Position numbers and translations under genes: made by a program | Part shown: one piece after another, positions 39,861 to 52,236 of the stretch | Layout: the number at the start of each line of letters is the position of its first letter | How positions within the stretch are numbered: the first letter of the stretch is position 1 | The notes under the pieces: generated by a model | Databases searched by the model: none | The model's input: the letters and a program-made list of their open reading frames with translations, nothing else | Told to the model about the DNA's origin: nothing | From: Plasmopara viticola | Taxonomy: Eukaryota; Oomycota; Peronosporomycetes; Peronosporales; Peronosporaceae | Direction of reading: 5' to 3' | Assembly: GCA_001695595.3 (NCBI GenBank) | Contig: MBPM02000075.1 | Location: 1 to 64,000 of the forward strand | DNA length: 64,000 bases

Positions 39861-41370
39861 GCACGAATCATCACTTCAAAAGGAACAGTATGCGCTAAGT
39901 TACGCTTGAAACATGTGTCTGCACGTCCAGAAAGATCAATCATATGTATCCGATGCCGTAGGACGAATTAGCAATTCAAACGGAGTAGTATGCGCCAAGT
40001 TTCGCTTGAAACACGTGTCTGCACGTCCGTGTCGCTTGATTGGACGCACCTGATTCCATAGGACGAATCAGGGCTTCAAACGGAACAATTTGCGCTGAGT
40101 TACGCTTGAAACGTCTGTCCGAACGTCTAAGAAGCTCAATTAGACGAATCTGATGCCGTAGCACGAATCATCAAATCAAACGGAGAATTATGCGCCAAGT
40201 TGCGCTGCAACGCGTGTCTGCACGTCCAGAAAGCTCAATTAGATGTATCCGATGCCGTAGGACGAATTGGCAATCCAAAAGGAGCAGTATGCGCTATGCT
40301 TCGTTTGAAACACGTGTCTGCACGTCCGAGAAGCTTGATTGGACAACTTTGATGCCGTAGAACGAATCTTCACTTCAAACGGAGCAGTATGCGCTAAGTT
40401 ACGGTTGAAACGCGTGTCTGCGCGTCAAGGAAGATCAATCATATGTATCCGATGCGGATGGACGAATTAGACATTCAAACGGAGCAGTATGCGCTAAGTT
40501 GCGCTTGAAACACGTGTCTGCACGTCCGAGAAGCTCAATTGGACGTATCTTATTCCGTAAGACGAATCGTCACTTCAAACGGAGCAGTATGCGCTACGTT
40601 ACACTTGAAACGCGTGTCTGCATGTCCAGAAAGATCAATTAGATGTATCCAATGCCGTAGGACGAATTAGCAATTCAAACGGAGTAGTATGCGCCAAATT
40701 TCGCTTGAAACACGTGGCTGCACGTCCGAGAAGCTTGATTGGACAACTCTGATGCCGTAGCACGAATTATCCCTTCAAACGGAGCAGTATGCGCTAAGTT
40801 ACGCTGAAACGTGTGTCTGCACATCCAGGAAGATCAATTAGATATATCTGATGCCGTAGGACGAATTAGCAATTCAAACGGAGCAGTATGCGCTAATTTA
40901 CGCTTGAAACGCGTGTCTGTGCGTCCTGATAGCTCGGTTTGACGAATCTAAGCCGTAGCACGAATCAGCACTTCAAAAGGAGCAGTATGCGCTAGGTTTG
41001 ACTTGAAACATGTGTCTGCACGTCCGAGAAGCTCAATTGGACGTATCTGATGCCGTAGCACGAATCAGCAATTCAAACGGAGCAGTATGCGCCAAGTTTC
41101 GTTTGAAACGCGTGTCTGCACGTCCAGGAAGCTTAGTTGGACGAATCTGAACCGTAGCACGAATCGGCACTTCAAAAGGAGCACTATGCGCTAAGTTTCC
41201 GTGTCTGCACGTCCGATAAGCTTGATTGGACGTAGTAGATGCCGTAAACGAATCAGCGCTTCAAACGGAGCAGTATGCGCTAGGCTTTGCTTTTAACGCG
41301 TGTTCGCACGTCCAGGAAACTTGACTGAATTTATCTGATGCCGAAGGACAAATCAGCGCTTCAAGCGGAG
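39861..41370 (+). repeat. Family A diverged monomers without visible HOR
   Basis: About 15 monomers in phase (TTCAAACGGAGCAGTATGCG repeated about every 100 bp), each different from its neighbours, with no repeat unit that I can detect. This is the most decayed A-type DNA on the plus strand. It lies directly before the orientation change at 41,371. Confidence 0.8.
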
Positions 41371-41407
41371 AAAGCGCATAGCAAGCGAATACTGCTCCGT
41401 TTGGAGC
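41358..41407. repeat. Foldback (inverted repeat) at the orientation switch
   Basis: GCTTCAAGCGGAG at 41,358-41,370 is matched by CTCCGTTTGGAGC at 41,395-41,407 as an inverted repeat with 11 of 13 complementary positions, around a 24-bp loop. The imperfect arms continue outward at lower identity (TCTGATGCCGAAGGAC on the left, complement of CTGATGCCGTAAGAC on the right), as expected for two A monomers facing each other. Confidence 0.8.
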
Positions 41408-41670
41408 TTTGATTCGTCTTACGGCATCAGACACGCCCTTTTCATCTTTCTGGAAGTGCGGACACACATTTTAAGCGTAACTTAGCGCATATTGCTTTGT
41501 TTGAAGTGCTGATTGGCCATCGGCATCGGATACTTCAAGAAAATTTCCTGGATGTGCAAACACGGGTTTAAGCGTAACTGAGCGCATACCGTTCCATCTG
41601 AAGCGCCGATTCGTCGTACGACGTCAGATACGTTCGGTAAAGCTTCCTGGACGTGCAGACGCGCGTTTTA
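41371..41670 (-). repeat. Three family A monomers in reverse orientation (300-bp inversion)
   Basis: The plus strand suddenly reads the complement of the A landmarks. ACTGCTCCGTTTGGAGC and GATTCGTCTTACGGCATCAG at 41,391-41,430, then TTAAGCGTAACTTAGCGCAT at about 41,471, and CTTCCTGGACGTGCAGACGC at about 41,643, are reverse complements of CGGAGCAGT, GATGCCGTAAGACGAATC, ATGCGCTAAGTTACGCTTAA and GCGTCTGCACGTCCAGGAAG. Three such monomers fit in 300 bp. B-type plus-orientation sequence (GTAGAACG, then TCGTTAGGATCATTCTCAC) starts near 41,671. Confidence 0.88.
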
Positions 41671-44600
41671 GACGTAGAACGCTTCGGCTTTTCGTTAGGA
41701 TCATTCTCACAAAGTTAGATTCTATAACGTCTGCGAATGTTTATGGAGACAGATCGTGCTGTTTTGAGATCGTAGGACATCAGAACCCTTCCCATATGTC
41801 ATATTGCATCAAGGTTTTGCTCTAACGCGTCTGTACATGTCTAGGAAAATAGATCTGTCACCTCGGATACCGAGAGACTTTGAAAACATCAACATTTAAA
41901 AGAAATGCTCTAATACATCGGTGAATGACTAAGAAGTTCGATACAAATCTTGCCGCTTGAGGCCGTAAGGCATCTCGGCTTTTCAAAAGAATTATTACTC
42001 TCAAAGTGATGAAACCCAAGCATCTGTCAACAAGTATTGTGCTGTTTTTGATAGCATGAACCGTCTTAATTCTTCCCAAAACTTCTGCAAATGTTTTGGA
42101 AGACAAATCGTGCTGTTTAGATGCCACAGGAGGTCTCAGTTCTCCACACGTATCTTTTTGCACAAAGATCTGGATTTAACGCGTCAGTACATCACTAGGA
42201 GAGCAGCCTTTGCTCCTCGGATGCCGTTAGAATTCGAAAACGTCATATTTCGCTAAGTAATAGCTATAACTCATCGGTGAACGGCAAGGAAGACAAATCT
42301 TGCTTTTTGATACCAAAAGCCGGCACAGCTCCTTAAATAGATGATTGATCACTATGGTTTGGCTGTGAAATTCTACGCATATTTAGGAAAACAGATTTAA
42401 GAGCATAGAACGTCTCAGCTTTTAATAATCATCATTTTTACAAACTTATGGCTCCAATTGTCTGCAAAAGTTTTGGAAGACACATCGTGCAGTTTCGATG
42501 CCATAGGACGTCTCAACTCTCCACGCGTTCTTTTTGTACAGATATTTTTCTTTAACGCGTCTTAAAACTCTAGGAAAACAGTCCTTCCTCCTCGGATGCC
42601 GTTAGACTTCAAAAACATCAATTTTCACAAAGGAATGACTCTTTCGCATCGGTGAACGACAAGAAAGACAAATCGTGCTGTTCTGATGCCATGAGACGTC
42701 TCCGCCTATTAAAAGAATTATTATTTGGTATGTAATAGCTCTTAAGCATCTGTGCACTACCATCGTGCTGAACTTCGGCCATAAGCTGTCTTTTCTCCTT
42801 TAAAGGATGTTTGTTTTTCAGTTTTACCTCCAATGCCTTTTTGCATGTCTCGAAGGACAGATCCTGTTGTTTCAAGTGCATAGCACGCCTCAGATTTTTT
42901 AAGAGTTATTTTTACAAAAGTATGGCTTTATAATGTATCCAAATGTTTTGGAAGACAGATTGTGCTGTTTTAATGCCATTTGACGTCTCTTTTGCACAAA
43001 GATCTGCCCTAACTCGTCAGTACATCGCTAAGAGAACAGATCTTGCTCCTCGGATGCCATTAGCCTTCAAAAACGTCAATTTTCGCAAAGTAATGGCTAT
43101 AACGCATCGGTGAATGACATGGAAGACAAATCATGCTGTTCTAAGGCCATATCAAGGCCTCCGCTTTTTAGAAGGAGCATTGTTCCCAAAGTAAGGACTC
43201 TTAAGCATCTGTGCACAACTAACGTGCTGAACATAGGCCATGAGCTGTCTCCGCTCCTTGAAAGGACGATTATACATGTAGGTTTACCTCCAATGCCTTT
43301 TTGCATGTCCAGAAAGACAAAACGTGCTACTCAAGAGTGTAGAACGCCTTCGACTTTCATTTTCACAAAGTATTGGCTCTATAACGTCCGCGAATGTTCG
43401 ATAGACGTATCTTTTTGAAGAAAGATTTGTCTCTAACGCGTCTGTGCATCTTAGCAAAGCATAATTTGCTTCTTGGATGCCGTTAGATTTCGAAAAAATC
43501 AAATGGCTCTGACGCATTGGTCAACTACAAAGTAGACAAATATTGCTGTTCTGCGACCATAAGTCGTCTAATCCCCTACAAAAGATCATTATTAAACAAC
43601 TTACGGCTCTAGCGCGTTTGGTCATACATAGGATGACAGATCGAGCTATTCCGAGAGCGTAGAACGTCTCAGCTCTTTATCAGATTCATTTTCACAAAGC
43701 TCTGGCTGTAAAATACCCGCAAATGTTTGAGAAGATAGATTATGCTGTTTTGAGCCCGTAGGATGTCTCAGCTCTCAACAGGTATATGTTTGCACTAACC
43801 TTTGGCTCTTACGCGCCTGTACATGTCTAAAAAAACAGCTCTAATGCCGTGAGACGTCTCTATTTCTATTCTCAAATACAACATTTTTCTCCAAGAAGTG
43901 GCTTAAAGACGTCTTCGTCTACCGATAAAAGAGTCATTGTTCCCTGCATTATGACTTTCAAGAATCCTTTCCACAAGTATCGTGCTATTTCGATACCATG
44001 AGTCGTGTCAGGTCCTTAAATGGATTATCATTTACTAAAGTATGGCTCGAACGTGTTTGTCCACGTCTAGAAGGACAGACCGTGCTCTTCCAAGAGCGTA
44101 GAACGTCTCAGCTCTTTTTAAGAATTATTTTCATAAGGTCATCGCTTCAATAGGTCTGCAAATGATTTAAATGACGTGTGATGTTGCTTTAAGCCCGTAG
44201 GACGTCTCAGGTATCTTTTTGCACTAAGTCTTGGCTCTAACGCATCTGTACATGTCTAGCAAAACCGATTTTACTCCTCTAATGGCGAGAGACGTCTCTG
44301 ATTTAGAATACATCATTTTTTATTAAAAAATCGCTACAAGGCATTTTTGGTTAGCTAGAAAGACAAATCGTACTTTTTCGAGGCCATGAGACGTCTTCGT
44401 TATCCAAAAAAAATCTCCCCGTGAAATGACTGTTAAGCATCCTATCACAACTATCGTATTAAATTGAGGCCGTGAGCCGTCTCAACTCCTTAAAAGGATA
44501 AATATAATCTTATTATGACTCTTGCGCGCTCCACATGTTTAGAATGATAGGTCGCGCTGCCTCGTGCGTAAAACGTCTTAGCTCTTTGTGGGAAACATTT

Positions 44601-47600
44601 TCTCTAAAGTATTGCTCGAACACGTCTGCGAGTAGTTTGGAAGCCAGATCGTACTGTTTTAAGACCTAAGAACGCCTCAGCTATAAAAAGAAACCATGTT
44701 CACTTAAATAGTGCTCTATAGCGTCCAGGTCCGTCCAGAAAGACAGAACTTGCTGCTATGAGGCTGCGCAGCGTTGTCTTCGTATTAAAATTCATGTCTA
44801 CTCAGTTATAGCTGAAGCGTATCTATGGATGTTTAAAGAGACAAGCTGTACTTTTGTTAGGCCGTAAGACGTCTTATCTGATTTTGCACTAATGACGGCT
44901 TTAACGTGCCTGTGCAGATCTAGAAAGTCATATCTTGCTCGTTGCATGGCGGAAGTTTCGAAATTATCGATTTCACTTATTAATGGCCTCAAGACATCTG
45001 CTAGCGCGACTTATTTGCTTTAAGGCCATAAAACGACTTCGCTTTTCAAAAGATTCGTAGACGCTAGGTAATGACTCGTAAGCATCTTTTCACAATTATT
45101 GTAGTTTTTGAGGCCATGAAGAATCTCAGCTCCTGAAAGGATCAATTTTTTAAAGTTATGGTTCTTCCGCATCTATGCCTAGAGAGATAGATCGTGCTCT
45201 TCTGAGAGCGTAGAACGTCTCAGCACATCATAATCCTCATTTTCCGAAGTTATGGCTCTACAACGTCAACGAATATTTTCGAAGGCCATTCGTGCTGTTT
45301 TGGGGCCGTAGGACCCTTCAGCTTCTCAAAAATATTCCATCCTCACTTAGTTATTGCTCGATAGCGACTGTGTACATCCAGAAAGACAGAACGAGGCCGT
45401 GGAATTCTATTATAGACATGTAGAAAATAATGTTTACTGATTTATGGCTTAAAGGTATCAGTGGATGCACAGATATATATTCCGTAGTGCTTTAAGGCCG
45501 CAACACGTCTCACTTCTTCAAAAGAAGTATTTTTCAATAATTTTTAGCTCCAATGCGCCTGTACATGTCTAGAAAGACACACCTTACTCTTCAAATGCTG
45601 TGAAAAGTCTCTCCTGTTCGAAAAGATCAATCTTCACTTGGTAGTAGCTCTAATGCATCTGTGGACGACTGGAAAGACAAATCTTGCTGTTTTGAAGCAA
45701 TGAGACGTGTTCGCTTTTCAAAAGAATCATCTTTCTTTAAGTAATGACTTTTAAACATCTGGATTGACTGTCGTGCTGTTTCGAGGCCATGAGCCGTCTC
45801 AGCTACCAACAGAATTATTATCCACTAAGTTATTGCATTATTGCTCCAAAGCTTCATCGCATGTCCAAGAAGAGAGATCGTGCCGATTTTAGAGTGTAGA
45901 ACATCTCAGCCCTTCATAAAAAGTATTTTGACTAAGGGATGACTCTCAAGCGTCTGCGAATATTTTGTAAGACAAATTCTGATGTTTAAAGGCCCTAGGA
46001 TGCCTCAACTTCTTAAAAAAAAGGTTCACTAATTTCTTACTGAAGAGCGTCTGTGTTCGTCCATAAAGAGAGATTGTGCTGCTCTGAGGCTGTGCAACGT
46101 TGTAGTAAATAATCATTGTATACTAAGGTACTGCTTAAACGTATCTGGGGATGTTCGGAGAGACATACCGTACAATTTGAGGCCTTAATTTGTCTCAGCT
46201 CTTCCAAAGGACAATTTAGCACTATGGTTTGGCTCCAACTCGCCTGTGCATGTTAGAATGACAGATCTTGCTCATTAAATGCCGTGAAACTTCTCTCCTT
46301 TTAAATTGTCAATTTTCACTTAGTAATGGCTCTAACGCATCTGTAAACGACTAAAAAAAACAAAAAAAATGAGGCTATGAGACGTCTTCGCTTTTCAAAA
46401 AATCAATATTCAGTCAGTAATGACCCCCAAGTATCTGTTCACAATTATCTTTCGGTTTCGAGGTCATGAGTTATCTCAGCTCCTTAAAGGATTATTATTG
46501 ACTATATTATGACTCTAACACGCTTGCGCATCTCAAGAAAGACAGCTCGTGCTGTCCTGGGACTGTAGAACATCTCAGCTCTTCACAAAAAATCTTCATC
46601 AAATAATGGCTCTAAGACATTTTGGACGACAGATCGTGCTGTTATTTGGCAGCAGGCCCTATTAGCTCTTCTATGGGGTTATTTTGCACTGGGTTTTGGC
46701 TCTAGTGCGTCTGCGCATGTCTTGGAAGCAGACCTTGCTCTTTTGACGCCGTGAGACGTCTCTCTTTGCAAAGACAACATTTCATTAATCAATGCCTTCA
46801 ACGCATCTATGAAGGACGAGAAAGAGAACGATTTTATAGTCGAAGCCATGAGACGTTCTCGCTTTTCAATCGAATCATTGACGCTGAGTAATGACAAATT
46901 TGTATCTCTTCGCAGCCATCGTGCGGTTTGAGAACGTGAGCCGTCCAGCTCCTCAAAAGTGTCAATTTTAAATAAATTATGACTTTAACGCATTTGCGCA
47001 TATTTAAGAAGACAGATCTTGCTGTTTCGAGAGCGTAGAACGTCACAGATCTTTATCAGAAATAATTTTGCAAAGGTATGAGCTCAATCGCCTGCGGACA
47101 TTATATAGGATAGAACGTGCTATTCCGAGGACGTAGGATATTTTAGCTTCTTGAAAATTGCATGTCTTCTAAGTAATTGCTGTTTAGCGTCTATGCACGT
47201 CCAAGAAGACAGATCGTGTTGTTTCGATTTTCAATAACGTCTGAGCTCTTATACAAAATTGTATTCCCTAATTTATAGCCCTCACATGTTGCGAATGTTT
47301 TTGAAGATAGATCGTGCTGTTCTGAGGCCGGAGGACGTCTTAGCTTTTCAAACTTTCCATGCTTGCGAACGAACTGCTTCAAAACGTCTACGCACGTCAA
47401 GGAAGATAGCTCATGTTGCTATTAGGCTGCGTATCCTCAAAGCAGTAAGTTCAACCAATATTCTACAAGTTTTGGCCTTAACGCATCTGTGCATGTTTGG
47501 AACCACAGGCCGTTCTGTTTATTGCCGAAGGACCCTCAACTCTTCATAAGTAATGTCTGCAGAAGGGTGTGGCTCAAACACGTCTGCTAAGTCTAAAAGG

Positions 47601-47880
47601 CAAATCTTTCTTTTCCAATGGCGTGCGATACTTCTGCTATTTAAAAGTATAATCATTCATCAAAAGTGGCTTCAACGCATCTGAGCACGATAAAAAAGAC
47701 AAGCCGAGCTGTTTTGAGACCATGAAGCAATCCACTTTAAAAAAATCTTATCTCAAAAACATAAAGCCTTGGCGCATCTGAGCACAACTTTAGTGCGTTT
47801 TCAGGTCATGCGCCGTCTCAACTCTTAAAACGGATCGTATATACTAAGTTATGGATCTACCGCGTTAAAGAAACATCATG
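41671..47880 (+). repeat. Family B satellite, diverged, left part with faint 4-7-mer HOR
   Basis: Monomers of about 88-100 bp follow the pattern CGCGTCTGTGCATGTCTAGA, AAGACAGATCGTGCTGTTTT, GAGGCCGTAGGACGTCTCAG, CTCTTCAAAAGGATCATT, then ACTAAGTTATGGCTCTAA. Identity between neighbours is low. A periodic monomer subtype marked CTCCTCGGATGCCGTTAGAC recurs near 41,861, 42,214, 42,592, 43,049, 43,470, 43,838 and 44,275, then more widely (44,936, 45,587, 46,268), implying decayed HORs of about four to seven monomers. Against an A monomer the by-eye B consensus matches at 66 of 100 ungapped positions in the same orientation, so B is a relative of A. The open frames here (up to about 100 codons) show no family resemblance and follow the repeat. 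Confidence 0.85.
42693..42702. repeat. Palindrome GAGACGTCTC characteristic of family B (example)
   Basis: A perfect 10-bp palindrome at the most conserved point of family B. Other copies include 43,851-43,860 and 44,289-44,298, the last extended to 12 bp (AGAGACGTCTCT). The equivalent A position reads TAGGACGAATTAG and is not palindromic. Confidence 0.7.
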
Positions 47881-50800
47881 ATCCCTCGTTGACGTTTGTT
47901 ATTCAAAAGTATGATATTAAATGACCATCAAGAACCTGAGCACGGCAAAGATTACAATTTGGGTCGTTTTGAGGCAATGAGACGTCTTCGCTTTTCAAGA
48001 GAATCTTCGCTCAACAAGATTTGGCTCTGTAGCATCTATGCTTTACTATTCTGCTATTTAAGACCATGGGCTGTCTCAACGCTTCAATACGATCCTTATT
48101 AACTAAGTTATGACTCTTATGCGTCTGCGCATGTCTAGAAAGACAGGACTTGCTATTTTAATAGCATGCGACGTCTATGCTATTCAAAATTATCAGTTTT
48201 TATAAAGAATGGCTTTTACATCGACAAGAACGACAATTTGACTTTATTAAAGGTCATGAGACGTCTCCACTTCTCATAAGGATTTTTTCTCGTCATGTAA
48301 TGGATCAATAGCATCTGCGCACGACTATCTTTCTGTAAAAGAACTTAAGCCATTTTAACTGTTTAAAGAATTGTTTCTTTTACTAGGTATGGCTCTTATG
48401 TCTTTTCATGCCAAGGTAGATAGATCGTGCTGTTTTAATATCGTGCGATGTCTCTAATATTTATTTGCAATGTTATCCATCGAGAAATTGTTTAGCGCAT
48501 CCGATCACGACTATCGTATTAAATTGAGGCCATTCGACGTTTCAGCTCTTCAAAGGACAGTTATTATCTAAGTCATGGCTTTACCACGTCTGTGCAAGTC
48601 TTGAAAAACAAATCTGGATCACTTAATGACGTGAGACGTCTTTGTTATTTAAAAGCGTCATTACTCATTAAGAAATGACCATCGAGCATCTGGCACGATA
48701 AAGAAGACAGATCAAGCTGCATTGAGACCATAAGACGTCTCCGCTTTTCAAAAAGAAATTTACTGAACAATTAATGGGTCTATAGCATCTGTACACGATT
48801 ATCGTGCGCTTAGATGCTATCTCCGCTATTCAAGAGGATTTTTGCTTAACAAGTAGCATCTGTGCCCGAGAATCGTGCGTTCTAGGGCCATGGGCCTTCT
48901 CAGCTCATTTGAAAGATCGTTTTCTAGTACGTCATGGCTCTTACGCGTCTATGCTTGTCTAGGAAGACAGATCGTGTTGTTCCGATATCGTGCGACGCCT
49001 TCGTTAATCAAAATACATTCTTCATCAAGAAATGGCTTTGTCGCATCTGAGCACGACAAGGAAGATAAATCGAGCTGTTAAGAACCATCAGTCGTCTCCG
49101 CTTTCTAAAAGGATATTTGCTTAACAAGTTTTGATCCTATCGCAAACGTGCACGACAATCGTGCGTCTTAGTCGTCTCAGCTCTATAAATGGACCGTTAT
49201 TTACTAAGTTATGGCTCATGAGACGTAGCCGCTTTTTATATCGATCTTTGCTCACCAAGTAATGGCTCTATAGCTTCTGTTTGCAGTCAATGTGCAGTTT
49301 GAGGCCATATGCCGTCTCAGCTCAGTTAGTAAATCATTATTTACTAAGGCATGGCTCTAATTAATCTGCCAATGTCTAGATAGACATATCGTGTTCTTCC
49401 GATATCTTGCGACGTCTCTGTTATTGAAAAGAGTAAATATTTATCAAGAAATGCCTTCCGCAGATTCGATCACGACAATTAAGACACGTCGTCCTGTTTT
49501 TAGACAAGGAGACGTCTCCTTTTTGAAAGGAACTTTGCTCAACAAGTTTTGACTCTGTAGCACTTGTGCACGACAATTGTGCGTTTTGCGGGCATTTGCC
49601 GTCTCAGATCTTTTAAAGAATCGTTTTTTTAACTCATGGCTCTTACACATCTGTGCTTGTCTAGGAAGATGGATCATGTTGTTTCGATATCTTGCGACGT
49701 CTCTGCTATTCCAAAGAAAGTCATTATTTTTTAAGAAATTGGTTTAGCGGATCCGATCACGACAACAAAGACAAATTGTGCTGTCTTAAGACCATGAGAC
49801 GTCTCTGTTTTTCAAAAGGATCTTTGCTTAACAAAAAGTTGCTCTATACCATCTTCGAACGACAAAATGAGCTATTCGAGGCCATGCGCATCTCAGCTCT
49901 TCAAAAGGATAGTTATTCACTAAATTATGAATTTTACGCGGGTTTGCATTTCTTATACGAGATGCCAGATTTTTTTGTTGGAGTGCAATGTCTCTACTAT
50001 TCGAAAGCAACGTTTTTCATCAAAAATTGGCTTAGATGCATCTGAGCACGACTATCGCGCTGTTTCAAAAAAATGTGACGTCTCTTATGGCATTGACGCG
50101 TCTGTGCAAGTCTCGAAAGACAGATCTTGCACTTCCGTTGGTGTGGGTCACCTCCTCTACTCAAAGATTCATTAATTTACAAGAAATGACCATCAAGCAT
50201 CTGAGCACGACAAGGATGACAAACCGAGCTGTTTTGAGACCATGAGACGTCACTGCATCTCTAAAAGATTTTTGATAAACAGATACTGTGTCAGAGCATT
50301 TGTGCACGACTTTCGTGCATTTTTGAAGCCATATTCGCTTATCAAAGGATTTTTTTCCTCAAATGACTCTTTAGCATCTGTGCACGACAATTGTGCGTTT
50401 TGAGCCACGGGTCGTCTCAGCTCAAGCTTTTGGGGCTATAGGCCTCCTCAGCTCTTTGAAGGATCTTTATTTACCAAGGTCAGGCTCTTACGCGTCTGTG
50501 CTTGTCTATGAAGATAGATCGTATGGATTTGCTGTCGTGCGAGGTCTCTGCTATTCAAAATCATCATATTTTGACAAGAAATGGTTTTGGCGGATCTAAG
50601 CACAACAATGTTAACAAATCGATCTTTCTGAGGCCATGAAACATCTTCAAATTTTAGAACGACCTGTGCTCAGCAGGTAATGGTTTTAGCATCTGTGCAC
50701 GAATATCGTGCTATCTAAAAGTATGAGGCGTCTGAGCTCTTCGAAAGAATCGTATTCTACTAATTTATAGCAATAGCGGGTATGTGCATGTCGAGGAAGA

Positions 50801-52232
50801 GAGATGGAGAATTCCGCGGACGTCCAACGTATTTGCTATTCAAAAGCATGATTTTTCAACAACAAATGGCTTTGACGCATCAGAGCACAACAAAGATGAC
50901 AAATCAGGCTGTTTTGGTGACATGATACGGCTCCGATTTCAGTTAAAACTTTGCTCAACACCAAACAGTTGTGAAACATCTTAGCCGGACTATCGTGCAT
51001 TTTGGAGCCATGCGGCGTCTAAGCTCTTTTAAAGAATCGTTATTCTTATGTTATGGTGCTAGCGCATCATTGCACGTCTTAGAAGACAAGTCGTGTCGTT
51101 CTGCTAACGTGCGATGTCTCTGGATATAGAGAGCACCATAATCACCAAGAAATGGTCTTAATGCATTTGAGCACGACTTTCCTGTTGTTCTGAGGTCATG
51201 AGCCGTTTCAGCACTCCAAAGGATCGTTATTATCTATGTTATGGCTCTACCGCGTTTGAGCAGGTCTAAACAAACAGACCATGTTGTTCCGATGGCGTGC
51301 AATGTCTGCTTTTCAACAGCATCATTTTTTCGCAAAAAATGGTTTAGTTAATCTGAGCTCGACAAGGTAAACAAATTAAGCTGTTTTAAGGTCATACGAT
51401 ATCTATGATTAAGAGGGATCTTTGCTCAACAACAAATGGTTTTGACGCATCTGAGCACAACAAGGATGACAAATTCAGCTGTTTAGAGACCATGAGACGT
51501 CTCTTTTTTCAAAATTACCTTTGCCCAATTGGTAATAGCTTTTTAGCATCTGTACACGACTGTCGGCTATTCGAGTCCATGAGGATCGTTATACACTAAG
51601 TTAAGGCTTTAAAGCGTCTGTGCATGTCTTGAAAGATGATCATGTTGTTCCACTGACGTACGATGTCTCTGCTGTTTAAAAGCAACTTTGTAATACAAGA
51701 AATGGTTTTAGCAGGACAAGTTTGACAAATCAAGCTGTTTGGGACCATGAAATGTCTTTGCTTCTCGAAAGGATTTTTGCTCAACAGGTAATGCCTCTAT
51801 GACCAGGAGATGTCTCCGCTTTTCACAAGGATCTTTGCTTCACAAGAAGTGGCTCTATAGCATGTGTGCACGGATATCGCGCTATTTAAGGCCATGAAGC
51901 GTCTCAGCTCTTTGATAAGATTACTGTAAACAAAGTGTGATGCGTTCGTGAATGGCTAGAAAGACAGATTGTAGTTTTCCGATAGCGTGCAATATCTCTG
52001 CTTTTTGAAAGCATTTTTTTCGAACAAGAAAATCTTTTGGCGCATCTGAGTACGAAAAGGATGATAAGTTGAGCTGTATAGCTGCCATGATACGTCTCCA
52101 ATCTTCAAAAGGACCTTTGGTTAAAAGGTATTACCTCTATAGCAAATTTGCACGACTGTCGTGCTATTTGAGGCCATAAGGATCGTTCTTACTTAATTAT
52201 GGCTTTACCACCACTTTGCATGTCTATAAAGA
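47881..52232 (+). repeat. Family B satellite, right part with diverged a-b-c trimer (about 290 bp)
   Basis: Three monomer subtypes alternate. Subtype a has CATGTCTAGGAAGACAGATC and TCCGATATCGTGCGACGTCT. Subtype b has ATCTGAGCACGACAAGGAAG and TTTTGAGACCATGAGACGTC, then AACAAGTAATGGCTCTATAG. Subtype c has CATCTGTGCACGACAATCGT and is about 10 bp shorter because the AGGAAGACA stretch is missing. Subtype c examples lie near 48,791, 48,857, 49,141, 49,559, 50,298, 50,378 and 52,141. Copies are diverged and sometimes skip a subtype. No gene or RNA signal is seen. Confidence 0.75.
49150..49164. repeat. Hairpin GCACGA-N3-TCGTGC in subtype c of family B (example)
   Basis: A perfect 6-bp stem with a 3-base loop. 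Other copies: 50,304-50,318 (loop CTT) and 52,150-52,164 (loop CTG). The loop varies while both arms are kept. The hairpin exists because subtype c lacks the AGGAAGACA stretch, which brings GCACGA next to TCGTGC. Confidence 0.65.
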
Positions 52233-52236
52233 GGGG
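52233..52236. other. Orientation switch between family B (+) and family C (-)
   Basis: The B monomer is interrupted after TTTGCATGTCTATAAAGAG (ending near 52,233), exactly where GACAGATCGTGC should follow. The next bases, GGCCACAACTAGCAAACGCG, match the C-family landmark TAGCCACAACTAGCAAAG (compare 53,738-53,755). C monomers are the reverse complement of B-type monomers. No unrelated sequence separates them, so the junction falls inside the satellite itself. The exact base is uncertain by a few positions. Confidence 0.8.

Noticed and set aside
41097..41113. Treating the CENP-B-like motif as proof that this is the active centromere
   Set aside because: The match is imperfect, the organism is unknown, and similar scores arise at other monomer junctions; kept only as a hypothesis.
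1..41370. CRISPR array, because of regular repeats separated by variable segments
   Set aside because: The whole 100-bp monomer is repeated, not short repeats with unique spacers. No Cas gene or leader is present, and the HOR organisation is that of eukaryotic satellites.
1..41370. A giant repetitive protein gene (silk- or Balbiani-ring-like), possibly with a variant genetic code
   Set aside because: TAA (GCGCTAAG) and TGA (CTTGAAAC) occur in every monomer and rotate through the three frames; TTCAAACGG gives TGA on the other strand. No code that keeps TGA as a stop leaves a long frame open.
41858..43517. Open frames of about 70-100 codons in family B
   Set aside because: Overlapping frames on both strands follow the 100-bp repeat, show no family signature, and are not kept in equivalent monomers.
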